Shown here in pieces: positions 21,538 to 32,504 of a stretch of 64,000 bases of DNA. The position numbers and the translations under genes were made by a program. The stretch is from Glandiceps talaboti. Taxonomy: Eukaryota; Hemichordata; Enteropneusta; Spengelidae. The stretch covers positions 17,128,367-17,192,366 of the forward strand of contig NC_135557.1 of the NCBI RefSeq assembly GCF_964340395.1. Reading direction: 5' to 3'. Position 1 is the stretch's first letter, and each line of letters opens with the position of its first letter. The notes under the pieces were generated by a model. The model worked only from the letters and a program-made list of their open reading frames with translations. It was not told where the DNA came from and did no database searches.

Positions 21538-21560
21538 TTTTTTTTTTTTTTTTTTTTTTT
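21537..21560 (+). repeat. poly-T tract (~24)
   Basis: An uninterrupted T run of about two dozen bases directly after the R5 copy. It could be the A tail of a minus-strand insertion. Confidence 0.9.
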
Positions 21561-21704
21561 CCAAATATGCCATGTTTGTGATTAGGCTATTTCCAAACTT
21601 TGTTATGTAGTGAATATGAGAAACTCGACTACACCCACGCAGTGACCCATTAGCTTTTACTTGCAAAGTGTAGAAAAGTACCATGACCATCGATGTGTAA
21701 AATA

Positions 21705-22135
21705 AATGGTTGTATTACGAAACTCAATTTGTAGACAGGCTACATTAGTTTGTGTTAAAATGAATAAACCCAGTCATACAAGACTCACTTCATTGACATG
21801 CTACTTTACGTTCGTTTAAAATGAAAAAAAACCTGGTCATATAAAACTCATTTCATAGACTATCTACTCTAGCCAACATTTGTTTTAGAATGAAAAAAAA
21901 ACAGTTCAAAACTCACTTGATAAGACACTCTACTCTAGCCGTTTGTTTTAAAATGGACAAACTTAAAATGAACAAACGTAGTATACAGAACTCACTTCAT
22001 AGGCAATGTATTCTTTTTGTTTTCAAATGAACAAACATATGGTATACAAAATTTGCTTCTTAGACATATGGCTGTAGCCAAGGTTTTTTTTTTAAATGAA
22101 CCTAGTACAAATTGATTCACTTGGAGTGTAGTTAA
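21705..22135. repeat. degenerate 62-80-bp tandem repeat, ~6-7 units
   Basis: Anchors a(a/g)aactcactt(c/g)at occur at about 21718, 21780, 21844, 21907, 21988, 22048 and 22110. Each is followed by a ..gaca..ctac block and a gttt(g)ttttaaaatgaa.aaac block. Confidence 0.75.
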
Positions 22136-22434
22136 CTCTTTTTTTCAAGTGACCCGATTAATGAGTCATGTCATATAGATATACTTGAATCAACTTTCCA
22201 TCAAGACAATTAGGAAGATTTCAAAGAGACATTGCCCATCTGTGATGTGTTATGTTTTGTAGATTGCTGTAGTCTGTAGTCTGTCTAGTGTGACTTCCTT
22301 TTTGTCGGATAATAGTGGTTTACCCAGAATTTCGCTGTCTGTGATCTCATCCTTCTATAGATGTAGTAAAGTGGTTTAGATTTCTTGTATGTCTCGGGTT
22401 TCTCTTCCCCCCCCCCCCTTTAGACTCTAAATTA

Positions 22435-22757
22435 GAGTGTGACAAAGTCGCCTAATGTGTCCGGGGTGTCCCCCCACCCCACACTTAAGAGTGTGACAGA
22501 GTTGTCCAGTATGAGCTGTTTTTCGTTACCTTCACAGTGTGGTAAAATTGTCCCTTTGGGGGTCTTCTCTTCCCTTTGTTGTGTGACTAAAGTTGTCTGT
22601 TTGGGATGTCTTCCCTTCCCTTCCCTTTTCTTCCTATCCCTTCCTTTCCCTTCCTTTCCATGTGATAGAGTTGTTCAGTATTTTGGGGATATCTTCTCAT
22701 CCTTTTGTAGCCTGACAATGCTCTCCAGTATGTCTATGGTGTCTTTCTTCTCATTTT
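22435..22757. repeat. degenerate ~70-bp repeat with 'gtgtga(c/t)..agttgtc' and pyrimidine tracts
   Basis: gtgtgacaaagtcgccta, gtgtgacagagttgtccag, gtgtgactaaagttgtctg, tgtgatagagttgttcag and cctgacaatgctctccag recur at 60-80-bp spacing, with tcttcccttccctt-like spacers. The 108-codon ORF here reflects the pyrimidine tracts. Confidence 0.65.
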
Positions 22758-22857
22758 TAGTGTGACTATGTTGTCCCATTTCTAGTGTGACAATGTTGTC
22801 CCATTTCTAGTGTGACTATGTTGTCCCATTTCTAGTGTGACAATGTTGTCCAGTGTA
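22758..22857 (+). repeat. 25-bp tandem repeat, 4 copies
   Basis: tagtgtgactatgttgtccc atttc starts at 22758, 22783, 22808 and 22833, alternating gtgactatg and gtgacaatg (a two-unit higher-order pattern). It is a locally expanded fragment of the surrounding ~70-bp repeat. Confidence 0.92.
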
Positions 22858-22869
22858 TCCGGAGTATCT

Positions 22870-23220
22870 ACCTTTCTTTTGCCTTCATTTTGTAGCATGA
22901 CAAAGTGGCCATATGGATCACTACGGTTGAATGATGTCCGGAAATTGTTGATAGATAAAGGCACTTAAAAGCTGTCTGGCCAAGTTATATAGTTTGTTAC
23001 TCACGTACATGTACCAAGGAATACATCTGCCTCCTAGTATGGGCATGAAAGTGTCACAAGCTAAATTTGCAAGCTTTGGTGAAAATACCAACATCCAACA
23101 GAAAGACTTGATTATTATAAAAGTATACAAGTAGAATGTTGATCAGTGTGCACCTCTAATGATAGCCAAATACTGGGATTTCTTGCGACTCACCACATAG
23201 TAAGAGATAGGGAATATTTA
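22870..23220. other. no gene seen
   Basis: AT-rich. The minus-strand 69-codon ORF is unrecognised. Confidence 0.45.
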
Positions 23221-23221
23221 A

Positions 23222-23371
23222 GCAATAAACCACCACCTGGGGATGGTATACCAAGAGGTTTTGACCAGTGAACGAAGTATACGCACAAGCGATAGCGAGT
23301 GCATATATTGAGTTCACTGGTCAAAACCGAATGGTATACCATTCCCAGGGGTGGTTTATCGCTATTATATT
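23222..23371. repeat. ~150-bp foldback (near-complete palindrome)
   Basis: aataaaccaccacctgggga, tggtatacc.. ggttttgaccagtgaac pairs with gttcactggtcaaaacc, ..ggtatacc, attcccaggggtggtttat. Pairing continues inward (gtatacgcac against gtgcatat) to an apex near gcgatagcgagtg. The arms are about 60 bp with few mismatches. Confidence 0.9.
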
Positions 23372-23598
23372 ATACCAGTATATTGAAAATATCGGAAACA
23401 AGATAAGACGCAACATTTTCTGGTTTCATTTGCACCCCATCCCTGCATGGACTACAACGTTCATAGACGAACAGTGAACATCAAAATTTGGACGCGTGCC
23501 AACTGTGTATTATCGCTCATTTTAGACATGCTAGTTCGATGTCTAGACCAATCAGATCTCTTGATTTGCGCCATCAATATACTGGTATAATATAATTT
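23364..23598. mobile_element. ~235-bp MITE-like element with ~24-bp TIRs
   Basis: ttatattataccagtatatt ga (23366 on) is the reverse complement of tcaatatactggtataatat aa (about 23575-23596). The 190-bp interior has no ORF of note. The ta-rich ends hide any target duplication. The left TIR touches the neighbouring foldback, so the two may form one composite element. Confidence 0.75.
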
Positions 23599-23599
23599 A

Positions 23600-24150
23600 T
23601 GATATTCTTTTGTCAGATATAATGACTTCCTGGTATTATTGTACAACCTGGACAATATTGAATCACCTGTGGGTAAACAGAGTCATGTTACAGTAGCAGT
23701 ACACGTGGTGCAGTATGGTACAATGAATCCAATCAAATTGATATTTTGGGTCCGCACTCAAAAATCAGCACCCCCAACGCAATCAAGATTTCAACCTATA
23801 TATCTGTACAACATATGGATAAAACAAACCTCTAATTAACATTACAATGTATACTGGTGTGTCCACAATTTTCAGTGAATATGTTATCGGATCGAAAACA
23901 ATAGCTAGTGCAAGGTATTCAGGAACAGAAGGTAATAGCAAGTTATCAAGCTGACAATATGCAGCTTTCCTAGCCAGACACTCTAACCATTCAACCATCA
24001 AAACTTTCCAAACGTAGACTGGAAATGAGAGAATGTACATGTAAATTAATACTTCAGCATTATGCAATATTTATTTTGAAAGTATGATTGAACTCACTGG
24101 CTTGACCTGCTTTTGCAACAATATATATGTCCAGACGTTTTGGATGGTTA
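23600..24150. other. no gene seen
   Basis: Small ORFs only; no recognisable domain. Confidence 0.45.
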
Positions 24151-24179
24151 CTCTTTCACAAAAGAATTGATGTATCCGA

Positions 24180-25115
24180 GATAAAGTACACCAGAACCAT
24201 AATATTAAATTATGCAATAATATAGATGGAACATATGAAATTGCTATATTTACCAGATTCATATTACTAGATCCTGTCCAGATGATTTGGATATGGCTTA
24301 ATGGCAAAAGCCAATTTATACAGGCATAAAACAAAGCATATTAAAACTATAGCATATTAAGTTATGAAATGATACAGATGGAACATATTGCCATATTAAC
24401 CAGATTTATATTAATGAATTATACTGCAATTTATGATTGAATTATACTGCAATTTATATACTGCAATTTATGATTGCAGTATATAAAATAAAATGTACTA
24501 GGTATTATTAATGTATACAGTGATACAGATGAAACCTATGAAATTGCTATGTCTACCAGATTTATATCGATAAGACATGTTCTGATGATTTGGGTCATAG
24601 CTTGTCTACAAAATTGAGATTTAAACATGTATGAATTACAGTACACCAAAACTATGACATTAAATTATGTAATAATACAGATGAAACATATGAAATTGCT
24701 ATGTCTACCAGATTACTGGGTCTAGAGGATTGCTGAAGGTTGTTGAATAGGCTTTTTTTTCATCCCCATTCTTTACTTAGTAAAAATGTCGTAACTTTCT
24801 TAAAAATAAAGATATTGACTCATAATTTTCACAGTTTGTTCTTTATATATTCAACATATCAGCAAAAACATTAAAATATTGTATTTGTTATGATGAAATT
24901 TGATACATATTGGCAAAAGCAAATTTATGTATATGTATAAAACAAAGTACATTAAAACTATGATGTTGAGTTATATAATTATACGGATAGAACATATGAA
25001 ATTGCTGTATTTACCAATATCTATATGACATGATTGGGATAACCAGATATGGCTTTGTAATTTGTATTGATCAAGATGATCTGTCTAGATGGTTTGGATG
25101 AGGGGTTGTCTACAA
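24180..25115. repeat. degenerate ~150-170-bp tandem repeat, 5-6 units
   Basis: The block a(c)agatggaacatatgaaatt gctat.t.taccag.tt.atat recurs near 24222, 24375, 24520, 24677 and 24982. Several copies are followed by gatgatttggatatggctt and by ..gcaaaagcc.atttat..gcataaaacaaagcatatta aaactat. A small internal duplication of attatactgcaatttatgat lies at about 24418-24470. The array ends about 25 bp before the 33-bp satellite. Confidence 0.8.
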
Positions 25116-25140
25116 GTTTATGCTGTAGATATTGAAAAAA

Positions 25141-26199
25141 ATCAGACTGACATGAGACTAGTCCAGTGTTAACATCAGACTGACACCAGACTAGTCCAGT
25201 GTTAACATCAGACTGACACCAGACTAGTCCAGTGTTAACATCAGACTGACACCAGACTAGTCCAGTGTTAACATCAGACCGACACCAGACTAGTCCACTG
25301 TTAACATCAGACCGACACCAGACTAGTCCAGTGTTAACATCAGACTGACACCAGACTAGTCCAGTGTTAACATCAGACTAACACCAGACTAGTCCAGTGT
25401 TAACATCAGACTGACACCAGACTAGTCCAGTGTTAACATCAGACTGACACCAGACTAGTCCAGTGTTAAAATCAGACTGACACCAGATTAGTCCAGTGTT
25501 AACATCAGACTAACACCAGACTAGTCCAGTGTTAACATCAGACTGACACCAGACTAGTCCAATGTTAACATCAGACTAACACCAGACTAGTCCAGTGTTA
25601 ACATCAGACTAACACCAGACTAGTCCGGTGTTAACATCAGACTGACACCAGACTAGTCCAGTGTTAACATCAGACTAACACCAGACTAGTCCAGTGTTAA
25701 CATCAGACTGACACCAGACTAGTCCAGTGTTAACATCAGACTGACACCAGACTAGTCCAGTGTTAACATCAGACTGACACCAGACTAGTCCAGTGTTAAC
25801 ATCAGACTAACACCAGACTAGTCCAGTGTTAACATCAGACTGACACCAGACTAGTCCAATGTTAACATCAGACTAACACCAGACTAGTCCAGTGTTAACA
25901 TCAGACTAACACCAGACTAGTCCAGTGTTAACATCAGACTGACACCAGACTAGTCCAGTGTTAACATCAGACTGACACCAGACTAGTCCAGTGTTAACAT
26001 CAGACTGACACCAGACTAGTCCAGTGTTAACATCAGACTAACACCAGACTAGTCCAGTGTTAACATCAGACTGACACCAGACTAGTCCAGTGTTAACATC
26101 AGACTAACACCAGACTAGTCCAGTGTTAACATCAGACTGACACCAGACTAGTCCAGTGTTAACATCAGACTGACACCAGACTAGTCCAGTGTTAACATC
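25141..26199 (-). repeat. 33-bp satellite array, ~32 units, reverse orientation
   Basis: The unit agactagtccagtgttaaca then tcagactgacacc is the exact reverse complement of the 9658-10196 unit. From 25155 to 26178 the register is exactly 31 x 33 bp with no indel, so variation is by substitution only. The main variant (gactgacacc/gactaacacc) is the same as in the forward array. Rare variants are gaccgacacc twice, ccaatgtt twice, ccggtgtt, gttaaaatc and gattagtcc. The order of variants repeats nine units (297 bp) apart: 25501-25626 matches 25798-25923. All frames have stops. Confidence 0.98.
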
Positions 26200-26405
26200 G
26201 ATGAAATCTAGCGAAAACACTTGTAAGTTCCTGTCTTAAAAAATACTACCTTATGATGTGAACATACATGTACACTAGTTTTATTCAATGTTTCAAGACA
26301 AATAAATCTTAAGCAATATTGCGATGACAGTCATGATCAACTTAGTCTTCCACAAGTACGTTCACAGGATTATTTGCCGCGGCATGCACTATCGCGGATA
26401 TGATC
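26200..26405. other. no gene seen
   Basis: Flank of the satellite, unlike either flank of the forward array, which argues that the repeated unit alone is shared. Confidence 0.5.
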
Positions 26406-26408
26406 GAT

Positions 26409-26487
26409 TATGATTGCAAAACCTACCTAGAGTGAGTGCATCACCAGTGGCAAAATATTTCAAAATAGCGGTATTGTTGTATAAATG
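26409..26487. repeat. interspersed family R6 fragment
   Basis: acctacctagagtgagtgca, caccagtggcaaaatatttc, aaaatagcggtattg matches 36681-36741 (acctacctagagagagcaac .. ggcaaaacatttcaaaatagcgctattg). Confidence 0.65.
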
Positions 26488-26489
26488 TC

Positions 26490-26970
26490 TGTTTTTCAAA
26501 TTATAGTGTACAGGCGTCTAATTTAACTTCTACGTTTTCTCAAGCAGTAGGATGGGGGAAATCTCCTGTTGTACCCACCCGGCTCAGCTGCTCCCCACCC
26601 TCATACGTATTATTTACCATCTACCTTGTCTAAGTTTATGAGCTACTTAGTTAAAATTAGCTAATACCTGTGACCAGTACATCTCAATAAAAGTAGAATG
26701 AAACCAAATTGAGGATTTAGAAATAGCACTAGAGTAAAAGTAGATGTTACACATTTATCATATTTTAATAGTTCAGGTTGGCAGTAAGGGGATTAGTTCA
26801 GAAAATAACAAGTGTAAAATGAAAGTGTCTGTGCTTAAATCCCCTGGCTGTGTAAATCATCCGTGCCATCAATTATAGGAGGAGTAATAAACACCTCATC
26901 GTGGCAAAATGAGTGTGGAACTGTGAAACGAAGGGAACTTAAATTGATCGTAAATTTACCTATCAGGTCC
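26490..26970. other. no gene seen
   Basis: No supported feature. Confidence 0.45.
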
Positions 26971-26975
26971 ATGCA

Positions 26976-27440
26976 TGTTAATTGCTTTGATTCTTGGAAA
27001 ACGCTGATTTTTTATATGTAAAGAAACACACTTATACAGTTATGTGATTTTGAGACATCAATCGTTATTTTCCATACTTAATGTGTTTCTTGTTCGCAGT
27101 AATTTCAGATGTTAATTGCTTTGAATGTGGAAAACGTTGATTTTTTTTTAATGCAAAGAAACACATATCTATGGTTTTGGGTTGTCAATCCATCATCAAT
27201 CATCATTTTTTACCAGTAGTGTACCATGTACCTTGTGAGTCGTAATTTCGAGGAGCACATAATTTCGTTGCAATCCCATTACCTGAAATTTAACAAGAGA
27301 AAGAGTTTTAGACTTTATAAATGTTGATGCATCAATCACCATTTTCCATGAGACACACTTTTCTTGTGCGTAGTAATTTCAGAGCGTGCATAATTCCGTT
27401 ACAATAATTTTTCTGAAATTTAACAAAAGAAATCATAGAT
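26976..27440. repeat. diverged tandem repeat, ~135 bp
   Basis: tgttaattgctttga.t.tgg aaaacg(c/t)tgatttttt begins at 26976 and 27110. Units contain aaagaaacaca, catcaat..tta/attttcca and cgcagtaatttcaga; later decayed versions have gtaatttc.gag.g.(g)cataat ttcgtt (27239) and the like (27379). Confidence 0.65.
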
Positions 27441-27519
27441 TTAGAGTAAGATTACACAAGGTTTAAAATTAGTAATCCAGAGCAATATTGACATGGATGG
27501 TATCTAGACTATACCAACT

Positions 27520-27605
27520 TAAAGGGGAATGCCACTCCAGGAAATGAAGTCATTTTCGTAAAGTTTAGGTTCATTATTTTACAGCACCTACAATACTTGT
27601 GATGT
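27520..27605. repeat. interspersed family R4, copy 3
   Basis: aaaggggaatgccactccag, gaaatgaagtcattttcgta, aagtttaggttc; compare 8029 and 17315. Confidence 0.6.
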
Positions 27606-27825
27606 CAAAATATTGAACATCAAGTTGATTTTGTGCCGGTATAGGGTATCTTTGTTGTGGGCCATTGCATCATGGGAGTCAGCAGCAATAATGTATTTAA
27701 GTTACATACTGAATATTAATGACAGTTGTTTTACACTGTTAGGGTATAGGCACTCAGAACTCGGACCCCTGGTAATAAAAATCAACTAACAGGAAGTGCA
27801 GTCACTGTGTTTATTAAAAAAAGTA

Positions 27826-28745
27826 AAAATTACCAGAGTTCCCCAGATTTGCCCGTAATTATGGTGCAACATATGGAAATTTGTGTCAGTTTTACCAAAT
27901 TTCACCCATTTCCCCCTTAAAAGAAAAACTGTACACTTGTGCTTCAATGCCATTGGCACTATATTTGACCATTTCAGAGTGGATTGTATTCCTTGATTTT
28001 CTTTTGAGTCACCCAGTGCAATTCATTGATATACTTACATCTCAAGATATTGTTATTAATATGTGTTTATGTTGTTCAAGTAACAAGTAAAAATGACACC
28101 AAGTGATCGCACACTTTGTGTAGAATGAATGTTTGCGTCCTCATGTGCATATCATTTGCATGCAGGTATGCAATAATGTTTTCGATATTGCACTGCAGTG
28201 AAAATATAACTAGTATGTGTGCACACCAGTGCAAGTAATTGCTGGTATGTATGTAATAATGAGTTATACCAAACACATGGCAAGTGCATAGATACACTTG
28301 ATAAGTGTAAATTGAAGAATGCAAGTTGCATATAGAGTGTTGTTATTAATGACTGTAATAATTATGTAAAATTTAACAGGCAAGTTCTGTGTTATTTTAT
28401 CAGAGTTCCTAATCAAATCATGGTACAAAGCGTAGAAATATATAGTTTACTTGATATTGCTGCTCTCTTACAGGGCTTCCCAAAGCTTAGTAAAAACATT
28501 GTATGCTGAACCAGATGAATGGCAGTTATATACATACGGATGTTTAATAACTAAATCAGACAGTTACCCAATTATTTTATCAGAGTTCCCTATCGAAATC
28601 ATGGTACGAAGTGTGGAAATCTATGCAAATTTACCAGATATCCCTCCTCAGTTACCAGGCTTCCTAAAGCTTAGGAAAAAACACTATATTGAGCCAAGTG
28701 AATGCCAACTGCATACACACATGTACAGATGTGTAATCACAAAAT
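27826..28745. repeat. three-copy diverged repeat (family R7), two copies adjacent
   Basis: Copies lie at about 27826-27965, 28385-28560 and 28570-28745. Shared order: attttatcagagttcc..., atcatggta(c)aaag.gtagaaat, ttacc/ttacag ..cttcc(c/t)aaagctta gg/gtaaaaa, then gaatg(c/g)ca(a/g) .t..atacac/atacg. A 98-codon ORF (28451-28747) spans copies 2 and 3, and EPDEWQLYTYGCLITK/EPSECQLHTHMYRCVITK fall in the same frame in both. A 1-bp deletion in copy 2 breaks the frame upstream, so it is probably not a functional gene. Confidence 0.6.
28100..28280 (+). repeat. interspersed family R8, plus-oriented copy
   Basis: ttgcatgcaggtatgcaata atgttttcgatatt.., actagtatgtgtgcacacca gtgcaagtaattgctggta. It matches the reverse complement of 36035-36190 (atgcagatatgcaataatgt ttcggtatt, actagtatgtacacacaccg gtgcaagtaatctctggta). 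Confidence 0.8.
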
Positions 28746-28749
28746 GAGT

Positions 28750-29340
28750 CGGATGCCTACTTCATCTACACCTATGCATTGCCTGACATATCCCATTTAT
28801 ATATACATGTGTGAGTTCTTTGGTGTTTTACCGGTACTTATGGATCCGTCTTTTCAGGAATTAATCATGGCACCAACAGTGTGTTTTTCAGACAATAGGC
28901 AATAATAGCAGTCTGCTGATTTCCTTTATGACTTAGCCTGGATATGAGGAAGGAGAGTTGCACAGAACAAAGATCATTATCGCAGGTGACTTTAACGTTC
29001 TAATGAGTCTTGAGGGATGTCTGACCTTTGTAGCTGTGTATTCATTTCACTAATTGGTTGAACGAAAACCACAATTCTGCAAGCTTCATCATTAAATACT
29101 GAGAATCATTTTACTGAGATATATGTATGGCTTTTCAGGATTTAAATCTGGATCAGAAAAGTAATTTGGAAACATGGCGATCGGAAATGGAATTTTATGA
29201 GTTGTATTAACGGAGTGCAAGAATAATAGAACATGTCGGCGGAATGATTCCAGGTCACTTTAATCCATATGGGGGTTTGGAGTTTTCACACATGGGGTGT
29301 ATTGTTGTCTGGCAAGAGATAGAATTACAGTGGTGCTGAA
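28750..29340. other. no gene seen
   Basis: No supported feature. Confidence 0.45.
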
Positions 29341-29344
29341 TTTC

Positions 29345-29995
29345 ATAGAAGTGCCATTTGATGCAGGGTGTTCGGGCAGGACTTTTCTCAAGAGAGGAAA
29401 CATTATGAGCTTTGAAATTTTGAATACTTTTGTGTCTTACGTGCTAAGCAACTCAATATTTCTCAAAGTTATTTTCCTGTATTGTGTTAACTGAAATATC
29501 AGATGGTGAAGAGTGGTTTGGGCAGGGCTTTGTATTCTTTGTGAGCCATGAAATTGAACCACTGTCAGATTTACTTGCTAAGCAACCAAAATATTTTTAA
29601 AAGATATTTCATTGATTATTAAAAGAGAAATGCTAGGTGGTGATGGGTGTTTGGACAGGGTTAGTATTTTTCTGAAGAGATGAAACAACCAAATATTCTC
29701 AAAGGTATTTTCCTTCATTTTGTTCTAAATAAAATGCCAGGTGAATGATGGTAATTTGTTGTTTGGACATGGTTGATACTTTGCTTAAGAGGTGAAACAT
29801 TATGTACCTGTAAATTTTAAAGACTAATTGTTTTGTCTGCCAAGCACTTGAAATGTTTAGAAAAGTTATTTTCCTGCATTGAGATGAGGGGTGTCTGGGC
29901 AGGACTCAGTCAATAGGGTGGAGAGATGAATTTGGAACCACTTCTAAGTTTACATGCAAACCAATCAAACTATTTCTCAAACTTTTTTTCGTCAT
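29345..29995 (+). repeat. degenerate ~130-150-bp tandem repeat, ~5 units
   Basis: Recurring blocks are tgtt(c/t)gg(g/a)cagg(a/g)ctt.., aagaggtgaaacattatg, ctaagcaac.caaa(a)tatt(t/c)ctcaaa, and gttattttcctgcattg. Unit starts are near 29365, 29514, 29648, 29760 and 29886. Confidence 0.7.
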
Positions 29996-29999
29996 CATG

Positions 30000-32400
30000 T
30001 TTGCATGTGGTGATTATATAATAAAGTATGTACAAAAGTGGCAATTTCGGTTTTCTGCTTACGAAGAGAGACACAAACTATAAAATTATTATTGTTCGAT
30101 GCACAAACTAGTGGGTGATAGCAGTGCCTCTGTTATCTGAAGTCCCTTAAAGATACACTGCAAAGTCGTGGAAGTCATCAGTTATGCCACCCTTCTGTGA
30201 GAATAGTATAATGAAACCAATGTCCGTTCAATAGCTTATATCAACATCATCACAACAATAGTTTTAGTTTGTATCTTTCTTGGACGAAAAAAAAAACCAA
30301 TTACATAGCCTCAGAAAATAGGGTAGGTCGGTTAGGATTTTATTTTATTTTGATTTTTATTCTTGAAAAATATTGCTTCGACCCAAAAGCAAACAAAGTG
30401 TTGGTCAGAATAGCCCTTCTGTGACAGTTTGAAGAAATATGTACAGATATCGCTAGGGGAAGAAAACATGTGCATGAAGGTCAAGAAGACAAAATGCTGC
30501 ATATCTTAAATGTTTTAAAAATATTTAGGGTCAGTGGCTTAAACTAGGGTCGGCTGAGTGATCGGAAACATTTTTTTTTACTCAGTATTAGTAAGGTGAA
30601 ATCTCTGTTGCCACTATTGTGAGTCTTCTGATAAATTAACAATATTCAGGAAAATTTTCTCTTACTATTTGGATGAGATATATCATAAATTGATTGATTT
30701 TCTTGTATTCTCTCACAAGATGAGGTCATTCAAAGTGAGACTATATATCTGTATTGTAGTTTGCTTCCAGTGACAGCTGGATATGATAAGTACATAATAA
30801 TTAAAGGAAGGCGTTTTTATTAATATCACCCACAGGGATATCGTAAAAGGAAATGCCGCAACTTTAAATGAACATTATCACTAATTATTGAAATGTGTAG
30901 ACATAGCTAAATCAAGTGTATTGTTGAGTTGTTATATCTTAATCATTTCCTAATCTTATTATGAGAGAAGAAAGTAAAATTAGACAATAGAGAGATTGCT
31001 TTGTTCGTTGTGGAGCTCCCGCACTCCTGCTCTGAAATGTAGGTATTTATTTAAGTCTGACCCCTGCCTTCACAATATTACGATCTTTAAATATTTATGC
31101 TTGATTGTGTTATATCAATAGCAGTACTACTAGGGAGTCTATGCAATTGCTTCTTATATTATTACTCACTGAAAAACAGATTGGAGAATGGTGAAAATCA
31201 ATAATTAAGCCACACACATAAAATATTATGTTATACAACTGTCTGACGAAATTTATACTTTGTGTTTACGTGTTTTTGCGTCATCACGTGGCAGGTCTGA
31301 TGTTGTTAGTAGTAATAATGTGTTAAGTTGCAAAGTTAATCGCGAAGATTTGAAAAATGTGAATATGAGATTCGGATAGGACGAAGAAATGTAAGTGGAA
31401 GCAACATTATGCATTAACCTATGCGAAGGATTTATGATTAAATATTAATTGTGTTAGTATTAGTCAGATAATTGATGGATTGGGCCATGACGATGGCTCC
31501 TAAGTGAAATGGGCCATTAGGGACGCACTGTAGCTACAGTGTAGCTATGACGAGCCTTTATCATGAATCATTCGCATTTGACTTCTGGTAGCACACATGC
31601 TTTTGTAAACAGTGAAGTCGTCTTCAGATCTTTTCTCTGTTTGATCATCTCTTTGCTGTTTGCCATTGGAGCATCGTGTTGCTGCCATTCTGTGTAAGTA
31701 TCTACGTATGTTGTGTGTGTCTTTTTTTTGCAGTTTTGCAGTTTTCCGGAAAGCTAGTGTGTGTGGAAGAAATGTTACGTGATATTGGAACATTTAGTTG
31801 TCAAAACATATGGGGGTATCTGTTGAAATATAAATGTAGTGTCAATTGCATGCTTGAAAAATCAAGAGATGACTTCTAGAGGTGGAGATTTTATCTTTAA
31901 ACACGTTTAATAATCAACAAATTTCTAAATTTTGACAACAAATTATGTCGACTTGTTTATGGACATAGTCTAAATGACGAAAGTATTACAAATGACAAAC
32001 CTGTATTTTGTTGATGTCTGTGAGTGCTGAGAAGATATGTATAAAAAGATATTTGACTCGTACATTTAATAAACACTCACTTTTAAACAGAAAACAAAAT
32101 CATAAAATGGTGTATCGTTCTATTTTTACATCTCATTCATTGAGTTGTATTCTCATCATTATCTTATCCCCCACCTTGTGATAGAATTGTTGTCAAACAT
32201 CCCTGATTTTTCGTATTGTTAAACACTGTTTATAACTTTCAGTGCTCTTTGTGAAAAAAGGGATTTTGTTTCCCAAACTGAAAACAAAGTATTTGCATTC
32301 TAGATACTGAAAGCAAATAATAATGATTTGTCTTAAAACCGAAAATAAGATATTTATTTGTTCAAAATAAAGTTTAGGAAATTCCAGATGGATTGTATAG
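30000..32400. other. no gene seen; minor repeat fragments
   Basis: The longest gene-free, array-free stretch in the window. At 30317-30350 and 30521-30560 the text aaaatagggtaggtcggtta and tatttagggtcagtggctta resembles the right arm of the foldback at 33548-34016. A small gtagctacagtgtagcta inverted repeat lies at 31528. ORFs of 67-82 codons on both strands near 31545-31879 are unrecognised. Confidence 0.5.
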
Positions 32401-32402
32401 AA

Positions 32403-32486
32403 CGTAAAATATTATGCCACTTTTAGGGCGTAAAATATTATGCCACTTTTAGGGCGTAAAATATTATGAAAAATCCCACTTTTAGG
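32403..32486 (+). repeat. 26-bp tandem repeat, 3 copies
   Basis: cgtaaaatattatgccactt ttaggg at 32403 and 32429 is identical. The third at 32455 has a 6-bp insertion (gaaaaatcc) before cacttttagg. Confidence 0.92.
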
Positions 32487-32504
32487 TTTTTTGTTGCCAG
32501 GGAA

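Noticed and set aside
9658-26199. CRISPR-like appearance of the 33-bp arrays
   Set aside because: The repeats are contiguous without unique spacers, and the window is clearly eukaryotic nuclear DNA.
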